Below are positions 54,785-64,000 of a stretch of 64,000 bases of DNA, one piece after another (position 1 is the stretch's first letter; every line of letters starts with the position of its first letter). The translations under genes were made by a program, and so were the position numbers. The stretch is from Sophora flavescens. Taxonomy: Eukaryota > Streptophyta > Magnoliopsida > Fabales > Fabaceae. The notes beneath the pieces were generated by a model that saw only the letters and a program-made list of their open reading frames with translations, was not told the origin of the DNA and ran no database searches. The DNA lies in the NCBI GenBank assembly GCA_030762895.1, contig CM061068.1, positions 46,135,615 through 46,199,614 of the forward strand. Direction: 5' to 3'.

Positions 54785-55744
54785 ATAATGTCATTGCTAT
54801 AGAATCTCATCTTTAATAACACAGCCATTGTATCACCAATGGTGCAAGAATGCACGCTTGTATTCTTAGCAACAGGGATGAAGCTAATGTCTTTCTTTGT
54901 TTACACAAGGATTGGATGCACTTTTGAGCATGTTGCATTCTTTTTCATTTGTGTTTTTGCTGTGTTTGCTATTCTTGAATTGTTTTCTTAATTTTGCTAG
55001 TGTTTGTTCTATCAAGAAATTTTTTTTCTCTACAATTTCGCTCTCAAGTCTCATGCGGCTCTTTTTGAATTTTAGATCTGCAACCTTAGCTTCAAGGACG
55101 TTGTGCATTGATAGTAGCAAGGAAGAAAGGATGAAGGGTCGCTAATGAAGCTTAGGTTTCTACTTCAGTTCTAGGTGCCGGTTCTTTAGAAGACTTTTAT
55201 ATCCTTATTGACGGCTTTCTTTTAAGTTGTTTTGTGAAAATTACTGCTTAACAACTATGGTGTTTTGCAGCTCTACTCCTGTTTGTGCTTTTCTCAGGCC
55301 TTCTATAAGTAATTTATTTTCACTTTTTGACACACCATATGGGGATATCAGAACATTGTTATAGTTGCAATTTATCTTGCTTAACAATATCTATCTTTTG
55401 TGATGTATGGTTGAATGAATTTCTTTTCTTTTTAAGTTAAAATTCAAAAAAACCAGTTCTGTAATGATTATGAGCTACAAGAATCATTTAGATTTATATC
55501 ATTCAATGTGTCTCATTTATATAAGTCATAAGTATCTCTCCTTTCAATTAACATTTATAATCATATAACCGGAGTGATACACACTAAATGGTACAAACCA
55601 AGAACTAGAAACTCCTAAGAATTTCTGTTGACTAATCAAAAGCACAAAAAACGCATTATTAATGTCAATGAGAACGTATCTCAGAGTTGATAACCTAAAT
55701 TCTTCAGCAATATCCTATCCCCATTAGCATTTTCAAACCAATAT

Positions 55745-55905
55745 TAGAATTTTAGGAGACCCCTTGGGCACCACTAACCTGCCCCTGTAGTATAACCTCC
55801 CCCTGCGCAACGTATATCCTTTATGTGCATTACTGTCTAACATAAGTCCCTGCACCCTTGTACTCTTTTAATATATTTTTGCTTATCGAAAAAAAAGAAA
55901 AAAAC
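55745..55905 (+). mobile_element. Possible second LINE 3' end
   Basis: The stretch ends TTTTAATATATTTTTGCTTATC followed by an A-rich tail, again like a plant LINE 3' end; too short for a firm call. Confidence 0.3.
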
Positions 55906-56226
55906 ATAATCTATTTTCTAATTTATATTCGCCTTTCTCTTTCATTTTCAGAATTATGATTTGCATTGACGGATTGTTTTGTGGCAAGATAGCACAATAC
56001 TCAAGGAGCAAACTACTTCATCAGTAAATTTTATTATAATATACCATATGCTTTAGTTGGACTAATTCTTATGATTTTCTTTTAGTTAGATTACAATGTT
56101 TATAGAGACTTTACTTTTCTTTACTTAGATTATATTACATACAGAGAGGCCTTGCTTCATGTTGGAAATTTATGAAGTTTGGTTTTTATGAACTATTATT
56201 GTTAACTTGTTTAGGTATATTTAATA

Positions 56227-59200
56227 ATGGATAAATCTTGGATTGCTAAAGCACGAAATACAATTGAACACTCAGATGGTTTAAGTAAGTTCTTAGATTT
56301 TACTTTTGAGAATCGGGCTGTTGGAGATACGATACGATGTCCATGTCCCAAATGTGGGTTTATGAAATGGCAAACTAGAGACATAGTTCATGATCACTTG
56401 CTTTGGAAACCATTTCCTGAAAATTACGTAATTTGGAATCTACATGGTGAGAAACAAGTACCAGAGACTTCTAGACATGAAGATCTTGTGCAAGAGACAT
56501 TTCATTCTGAAAATCCAATGGAAACTATGATCAATGATGCATTTGGGCATTATAGGCGACAACCCACTAATATAGATGAATCACAACCATCGGATACAAA
56601 TGAAATATTAAATGAGGGGCCAAGGGAGGATCGTGGTGATTTTTATGAGTTCCTCAATGACGGAAATCAAACATTGTATGAAGGGAGCAAGTACGTACAC
56701 AAAACTAGAATTTTTAATCAAATTATATCATATAAAGGTTTTATGTGGATTAAGCAACAAGGCAATGACTATGATATTGGATTTATTGAGAGATGCATTT
56801 GAACAAGTGAAGATACCTCCTTCTTTTTATGAGGCCAAGAAAATCATCAACAAACTTGGTCTTAACTATACCAAGATACATGCATGTCCAAATGATTGTA
56901 TGTTATATGTGGGAAATGATGACAAAAACTTGCAAACTTGCAAACATTGTGGAACATCCAGATGGAACCCCAAGAAGAAGAAAAAGCAAGCTGCAAAGGT
57001 TTTGCGTTACTTCCCATTGAAATCAAGATTGCAAAGATTGTTCATGTCTTGTAAGACTGCGGAACACATGAGATGGCATGCTTTGGAGAATAATAAGGAT
57101 GGGTTGATAAGGCATCCACGGGATGGTGAGGCATGGAAGACATTTGATTTAATTCATCCTGAATTTGCTTCAGATCCTCGAAATGTTCTCTTGGGCCTTG
57201 CGATCATTTGGCCTGTGTTCTTGGTTCCATACAATTTTCCTCCTTGGATATGTATGAAGCACACTTCCTTCATCCTATCGATGATCATTCCGGAGCAAGC
57301 GGATGCACGGGAATAATATAGATGTGTACTTACAACCCCTTGTAAAGGAGTTAAATGAGATATGGAATGATGGTGTGGTCACCTTTGACGCATCAATAAA
57401 TGACACTTTTACAATGCGGGCAGCTATTCTGTGGACAATTAGTGACTTTTCCGGCCTAGCTAATCTATCTGGTTGGAACACACATACAGGTTTGGCTTGC
57501 CCAACTTGTAACTTTGACGCAGAACCTTGTCGTCTTCCTTATAGTAAAAAGTGGTGTTTTATGGGTCATCGTCGTTTTTTGAGCAGAAATCATAAATTTA
57601 GATTGAATCGTGTTCGCTTTGATGGGAGCACAGAGGAACGAAATCCACCATTAAAATTATCAGGATCTGACATTTTGAGGCAAGTGGAAAATCTTAATGT
57701 TACATTCGGGAGAGGAGCAATGCTTGATGGTAGGGGAAAAAGATCCAGACAAGCAACTAAACAATGGAATAAAAGAAGCATATTCTTTGAACTTCCATAT
57801 TGGGAGTCTAATTTGTTGCGTCATAATCTTGATTTTATGCATATTGAGAAAAATGTATGTGATAATATCGTGTATACTTTGCTCAATGAGAAGCCTAAAT
57901 CAAAAGATAATCTCAATGTCCGAAAAGATTTGAGAGAAATGGGCATACGACGTGATCTTTGGCCCGATGATAAAGGGGGATATCACCTTGCTTTGTTTTC
58001 ACTAACACGTGATACCAAAAAGTTGTTTCTTAAAACTTTGAAGAATGTTATTGTACCGGATGGTTACTCAAGTAACATTTCTAGATGTGTTGATGAGGTA
58101 CAACAAAAGATATTTGGGTTGAAAAGTCATGATTGTCATATTATAATGGAACAATTGCTACCACTAGCAATTCGCAATTTGTTGCCAAACAATGTTATTA
58201 CTGTCTTGGTGGAGTTCTGTTCATTTTTTAGAGTCCTTTGTGGCAAAAGCTTGAATCTTTCAGACCTTCAAAAGCTCCAAGATCGCATTGTGGTTACACT
58301 TTGCCACCTAGAAATATTTTTTCCTCCATCATTCTTCACAGTTATGGTTCATTTAACTGTCCATCTAATAGAGGAAGCAAAACTTGGAGGTCCGGTGCAT
58401 TACAGATATATGTATCCAATGGAGAGGTAAAAGAATTATACCTTATATTTATGGTATCTTGTTTTATATATCCTATTTGTTCACACTAATCGTCCATTTT
58501 TATAAGGAACTGGGTCATTTGAAGTCCTTTGTACGTAATAAGGCACAACCGGAAGGTTCTATAGCTGAGGGTTACCTAGCGGAGGAGTCTCTTACCTTTT
58601 GTTCTCGATACCTTGAAGATATAGAGACAAGATTCAATAGACCTAGACGTGTGTGTGATGAGCCAAATGAGAATTATCCTTCTTATGCATCCTCTATCTT
58701 CCCTCAACTCGGTAAAACAATAGGAGCTTTCTCAATGTTCACGTTAACTCAAATGCAAAAACTACAGGCTCATCGATATTTGCTTCTAAATTGTGCAGTA
58801 GTCGCACCATTTGTTGAGTGAGTAATTGTTTTCAATATACAAGTCATTTAGTTATTTCAAATATACTAGTCATGTGCATTAATTGCAATATATTTAATCG
58901 ATGTACGGAATTTAGAGGGTTCATAAAAAGAAGTTCAACATCAAGAAGACCTTCATCTACAGAGATAGAAAAGAGGGTAACTAGAGAATTTGTTGATTGG
59001 TTTCAAAAGCGAGTAAGTGGTCAACCAGTAGTTTTGTTTCTATTTGCAATGTTTGCCTTCAAATTTGACTAATCATTATTTATTTATTTATTTATTTAGA
59101 TTATGAATCCAGAAATAATAAATACAATGTCTACTGATCTAAAGTTTCTAGCACGAGGTCCATTGGACAATGCCAGAAGATTTACTGCTTACAACATTAA

Positions 59201-59784
59201 TGGGTTCAAATTTCGAACATTAGCTCGAGAAGAGGGATTGAGAACACAAAACTGTGGTGTTTTTTTATTATCCAAAACTTCTTGTGTTTCAAGTAGTGTT
59301 GATGGGAACTTAAGGCAAGCAGACTTGCCTTATTATGGCAAGTTGGAAGATATCATAGAGCTTAATTATTATGGTCTGTTCAAGGTTATTCTTTTCAAAT
59401 GTAAATGGGCTGATATTACTCGAGACAGGGGGTATAAAAAGGACGATTGGAATTTTAATTGTGTTAATTTTGATAGATTGATTCATATAGGTGATCGTGA
59501 AGAACATGATCCCTATATTGAGGCATCTCAAGCACAGATGGTATATTATGTAGATGATGTGGTTAATAAAGGATGGAGTGTTAAAACCTAGAGATTTGTA
59601 TGAAATGGGAGAAGAAGTAGAAGATGAAGTATATGAAAATGAGCCATACCAAGAACAGAAACTTGAGCAACCTTTTAACATTGATGATGATTATGTGCAA
59701 TTGGCTACCAACCATTTAAATGATGACACAACTGACTCAAACTTGCCCGTTAACTTAGCAACAAATTCACAAATGTCTGAGTAG
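56227..59784 (+). pseudogene. TNP2-type transposase, element G
   Basis: It starts MDKSWI at 56227 (transposase-associated domain, with CPCPKCGF). After a frame slip near 56775 it enters the TNP2 domain (NYTKIHACPNDCMLY, CKHCGTSRW, RLQRLFMS, MRWHALENNKDG, GLA). About ten codons are missing at 57205-57210, where the conserved DG.NP..N.S segment should stand, followed by WPVFLVPYNFPPW. The longest frame, 57303-58430, has DVYLQPLVKEL, GHRRFLSRNH, DFMHIEKNVCDNI and the LKSHDCHIIMEQLLP region. It ends at a splice donor (58427). Later exons (58508-58820, 58918-59011, 59101 on) carry the DUF4218/DUF4216 parts (FLARGPLDNARRFTAYNINGFKF). A one-base slip near 59580 precedes the acidic end at 59784. Confidence 0.85.
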
Positions 59785-59932
59785 AAGTTAGTTAATATTG
59801 TACTTTATCTGGAGGTAATAGTTTCATTTATGAAATTTTAAAGGCGTGTTTATAAATATAAAATTATAATATACGTGAATTCTCTAATTATTTCACCTCT
59901 TATCTTTTTTATTTTTTCAGGTCTCTATAGTC

Positions 59933-62431
59933 ATGCCAAAGGTTAAACGTTTTCGAAATCCACAAAAGGCAGCCCCTCAACCACAATGTGTTGCATGTCC
60001 TCCAACACAACCTCCAACTCATTCTTCACCAATGCCAAATCCTATAGAGTCTTCACCATCATGTGAAGCCCCATCACATGCTTCATTGAACCATTCACCA
60101 CCACATTCATCATCGGCTCCTGATATGCCTCAAGAATATCAAACATCTACACAACGTGATGGACGTGAGTCTACACAATATCGGAGTGTTGAATCAATAG
60201 GTATGTGTTATAATTAATTGTAATTAACATATTGTTTTCATATATTTTTCGGTTAAGTAAGGTTTTTATTGTTTAAGACTCAAGAAGCTATCAAGAAGAT
60301 TAAGGTCAAAGTTAAGGAGGTCAATAATTTACAAATGGGGAATGCATAATTGTGCACTTTGATGAGCTAGGCGCTGCAATTGGAGAAGCACAAGGCTTGC
60401 TTGTTGGATATTGTGGAACATTGGCAATTGATTGCAAATTGTTTCCAATTAATTTTGAAAAGCGATCTGCAAAAATAGGCATGCCTAGTACTTATTTTGA
60501 AGAATGCTATGAAACAATCATGAAGGTATAAGCATTATGTGTGCATAACTTTTTATCTACATTAAATTTTATATTTACATATAAATGCCTAATCACTAAT
60601 TGTGTTTTTCCTTGAAGCCTCGATTTTGTTTTAGGGCAATTGAAGTCATTTGCAAAACGATACTGCAAACTTAGTGTTGGTAAGAAGTGGGCTGGATATA
60701 GACAGAAATTGTGGAATGAGTTCTATGATCCAACCAAAACCAAAAATGAAATCATAAGTAATGTGCCAATCGGTATTGAAAGAGACCAATGGGCTCAATT
60801 CGTTAATTATCATCTAAAACCAGAAACACTGGTATGATTTTGATTACTTTGTTCAATTTATTATTGGTTTAGCTAATTATTTGATTAATGCATGAAATTG
60901 TTGTAATTGTTTTATATCGGAGCTTTGCAGCAGAAATAAAGAAATTCGACGCAAGCAAGTGATTCCACATACCGGTGGTTCTAAAGCTAACTCAAGAAGA
61001 AGGCAGCAAATGGTAGTAACATTAATTAACATGATAGATTTTAGTATTTATCTAAGTTCATGGTCTGATTCGATTTTTTTTTTGTTGTTGCTATTTTAGT
61101 TGGTTGAAACTGGGAAGCAACCTGGTCGTGGAAAAGTATATATTCAAACTCATAAAAGAAAGGATGGATCATATGTAAATGATGCGGCAAGGGTTGTAGG
61201 GGTAAGCTTAACTTGAATATATTGTTTTTCAACATTTTGGATTTAACCACAAGAATTTAATCATAATAATTTTGTATGCTTATAGGAACAAATTGAAATG
61301 GGTCTGACTCAAAGCACTGTTGATGAATCGGAAATTTCACCAAATGATATTGTTGGTAAAGTGTTAGGGAAAGAGCACTCTGGGAGAGTGAAAGGCCTGG
61401 GTATGGGAGCAGCTCCTACTAATGCATTTAGGAATACTAGATTAAGACTTTCGAATTTAAGTCAGTCTTCATCTAAGGTTGTTGCTTCATCTTCATCTTC
61501 TAACCCATGGCAAGAGAAGTGCATCCGATTAGAATCACAAGTTCAAGATACCATGGGTGCACTTAAAGCTTACATGATAATGAAGGAAGGAAGGATCCCT
61601 GAAGAATTAGTTGGCTACTTTGGTCCACAAAATGTAAGTGCTTTTATAATGCTTATGTTCAATATTTATGATTTACATTTCTTCATTTTTCTTGGGTAAA
61701 TCATTGTTGGTGTATGAGACATGTGTAACTTTGGAGCAATTTCAATTTTCAACTATTGTTTGCTGAATTATTAGAAATGTGATTGAGAATTGAAAGACCT
61801 AGAATGGCATTGTTTCCTATTTTTCTGGCCTATGATGCATTAATTGTGTATTTTTCAACTATTTTTCTGGTTGCAACATAGGACTGGTTTGTATAGTGGG
61901 GACTGGACTGATAAGTTGTGTAGTGTTGGCTTGATTTCGAGGTCTAGCTTAAATGGCATCCTTGTTGTTCTGATTTGCAAATGGATAAATAAATATTTGA
62001 TACACAGCATGGTTTAATGCACAATATATTTAATACACAATATAGTGTCATTTTCAATTTTGATTATTGTGTATTGCCATTTGATGGACAACGTTGTTGT
62101 GCTAGATGGTGGAATGCTTTTTGGTTGTGGCATTTGCTTTTTTTTTTTTTTGTTATACAATAGCCTTTTTAGTTTCTTATTGATGGAGCTTTTTAATGTG
62201 GCATCTCCTATTTTTAGTACCTGTTAATGAAGATTATGAGGGGTTTTTTGGTACTTTTGTTCTTTTTCTCACTTTTGCAAATATATCATCTTTAATAGAT
62301 ATTTTTATATTTTGAATATTTCAACTAATTTTTTTTATTTTTATTTTTTTCAGCCAAATGATGCTACAGGTGAGCCAAATTCGCCTTTGGATGCAAGAGG
62401 ATCATCCGGAGCTAGCACTAGCAATATTTGA
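59933..62431 (+). pseudogene. Second CACTA gene (Ptta/En/Spm, TnpA-like), element G
   Basis: It begins at the ATG 59933 with a proline/serine-rich exon (to 60200). Then come exons with EAQGLLVGYCGTLA (to 60525), RYCKLSVGKKWAGYRQKLWNEFYDP...ERDQWAQFVNYHL (about 60636-60831), RRKQVIPHTGGS (60931-61012), GKVYIQTHKRKDGSYVNDAA (61100-61201), GKVLGKEHSGRVKGLGMG (61286-61633) and a short last exon (62354-62431). All have GT/AG borders. This is the pattern of the Transposase_24 family, whose products in En/Spm bind subterminal repeats. The start of exon 2 contains stops in the expected frame, so the gene may be damaged or the acceptor lies elsewhere. Confidence 0.75.
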
Positions 62432-63082
62432 TGTTATTTTTTTTTCTCATTTAATATAAAACTACTTTTAGGATTTATGAATTCAAGCTATATTCTCTAA
62501 ATTACAACTGATATTTGAAACATACTTATGTCACAATGGTTATGTTTTTAATGAATTTTTTATGACTATTTCGATAAACTTCTAAAAAAAATATTTCAAT
62601 TGTCGTAAAATGGGAAGATTCAAAATCATTAGCAAATAAGTAAATTCGAAACAAAAAGCGTATCAAATAGTGAGATATATATTATTGCGGTAGGTGGTGT
62701 TGATAACTATATAACGGTCATTAGAGGAGGTTAAAAACACCCACAAAATAAACAATGTAATGACCATTCATAGTCATTCATAGAGGAGGTTAAAAACCCC
62801 CCACAAATTAATCAATTTAATGACCATCCATAGGCATTCATAGAAGAGGTTAAACCCCCCACACAAAATAAACAATTGTTGCTACTAGTGGAAGTTAAAA
62901 ACCTCCGCAATATAACCGCCACACTATAAGAAATATACTAGAGGTTTTCATAAACCGCCACAAATTACTTGTGGCGATCAGAATCGCGGCGGTTTCCAGA
63001 ACGCCGTAAATTATTTTGCGGAGGTCAAAAATCGCCACAAATTGAGTTTAAAACCATCACAAATTGATAGTTTTTTGTAGTG
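62432..63082. repeat. Right subterminal region of element G
   Basis: Several related units (TCATAGAGGAGGTTAAAAACC at 62700-62910) and then CCGCCACAAATTA / TTGCGGAGGT-type direct and inverted copies lead into the right terminal repeat. Confidence 0.7.
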
Positions 63083-63085
63083 TTG

Positions 63086-63450
63086 GGCCTCCAAAGCCTG
63101 ACGGCCATTACATGTGAGGCTTATCTCCCACGCACACACACGCAAGCACACACGCCCTGCACGCGCGCGCATACAACTTTTATACAATCTCTAGGTGGTT
63201 CGTTCATTTGGAGCGTAGGCTAGAGCCATATTGCAGCTGGGTACGTAAAGAAATTGTTCATACAACAAGAGAAAGTTGTGTGGCTACCAATTGCTCTCCT
63301 ATTGCTGAAAAGGTTGAGAAAAAGAAGGATAAAATTGTTCATGAAAAATTTCTTCTGAGAAGATCCACCTCCTATGTTTCAAACACTGACTATTTTTATG
63401 TGGTTGATGCCATTGAAAACCCACTTGTTCCGTCCAAATATCTCAAGTGA
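63086..63450 (+). other. Flank of element G with a small unidentified ORF
   Basis: An alternating CA/CG-rich stretch lies at 63138-63172. It is followed by an open frame (63208-63450, 80 residues) containing CSWVRKEIVHTTRESC and EKVEKKKDKIVHEKFLLRR. The ORF looks protein-like but I recognise no family. It may be a remnant of a host gene. Confidence 0.3.
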
Positions 63451-64000
63451 GAGATACTCGTCCCAGGAGCTCTTGTGGGAGTGTTTTGGAATAGCTTGAC
63501 AGAATCGGATCTGCTCCTACGTATCCAAATGGGAATCAAAGCAAACGTAGTTCTAAGTGAGGGTTGGACCCCTATTTATAGAGATGTTTTGGTGTAACAG
63601 TTTGAGTGGGATCATTATTGAGATCCTATTTATTAGGATCGGATTGTTATTGTAACTAGATAAAGATAAGGATAAGGCTCCGGGTTTTACGGAGGGATAT
63701 TTGGACCAATGAGATATTCGGCCCAAATCGATTGTGACTGGAGTGCACGGACCGAGGTGCCTTCACCGTGGTTTATTACGGGTTAGATCCGAGTATTTAT
63801 GCTCGGTGATAAGTGTATTATCGAGTCCTCCGCCGGAGGAGTTCGAGTTAAGGCCTATTTATAAGAGTACGTTCGGTTGACTCGGTTTATTAACAAGTCC
63901 TCGGCAAGTCCTCGGCCTTATATTCTTGGTCGATGACACAAGCCCCCGAGCTCCGAGCTTAAATAAGCGAAAGAGGCGACAAGTATCAAACCGAGCTTAT
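63451..64000 (-). mobile_element. Probable LTR and internal start of another Tat-type element, cut by the window end
   Basis: The sequence has an LTR look (CCCTATTTATAGAGATG, repeated TCCTCGGC phrases). At 63938-63952 it passes through GATGACA into CAAGCCCCCGAGCTC. On the minus strand that is a purine tract (GAGCTCGGGGGCTTG) followed by TGTCATC, the same arrangement as the polypurine tract and 3' LTR start of element A (CTTGGGGGCTTC then TGTTAGTGG). The far end of the LTR is not resolved. Confidence 0.45.

Overview
The window is plant nuclear DNA, almost certainly a eudicot. It is built nearly entirely of transposable elements: LTR retrotransposons of the Ty3/gypsy Tat and Athila lineages, and CACTA (En/Spm-type) DNA transposons. 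Splice-site-bearing genes, AT-rich flanks, plant tRNA-Asp-type primer sites and plant-only domains (plant mobile domain, TNP2 transposase) all point to a plant. I could not settle the species. I recognise no intact host gene, no rRNA or tRNA gene and no CRISPR array.

Layout. (1) 13-2855 is a solo LTR with a perfect 5-bp target duplication (GGATA). (2) 3088-44104 is one Tat-lineage retrotransposon (element A, minus strand, TSD CTTGC), about 14.8 kb once later insertions are subtracted. It reads gag-PR-RT-RNaseH-second RNaseH-INT from right to left. It also carries, on the opposite strand, a separate intron-containing gene with a plant mobile domain (PMD) and a coiled-coil tail. (3) The 5' end of that antisense gene was hit twice, about 105 bp apart: by element B (4506-10668, plus, TSD TTGCT), a non-autonomous Athila relative, and by element C (10779-30849, plus, TSD GTGCG/GTCCG), a decayed Athila with gag and pol. 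(4) C was itself hit by D (12962-18641, minus, TSD GCCCA) inside gag and by E (23671-28159, minus, one LTR truncated) behind pol. B, D and E lack pol and encode only Gag-like remnants plus a shared unknown domain. (5) 44661-51139 is CACTA element F (TSD ATA). (6) 51143-52107 holds a decayed gene fragment whose intron was hit by CACTA element G (52108-63082, TSD TTG). (7) From 63086 to the end there is a small ORF and what looks like the LTR of another Tat-type element cut by the window edge.

How the parts relate. The nesting gives an order: A is oldest, then B and C, then D and E in C. Every gag/pol frame is broken, so none of the elements looks autonomous now. The most interesting signals are these. 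The PMD gene of A runs antisense with its own TATA-like box, clean introns and poly(A) signal. Arrays of GC-rich palindromes sit directly upstream of the TATA box in four different Athila-type LTRs and recur in other elements. Two short hairpins are shared by autonomous and non-autonomous members; one of them, just before the polypurine tract, shows covariation of its outer base pair. B, D and E also share a coding module that outlived loss of pol.
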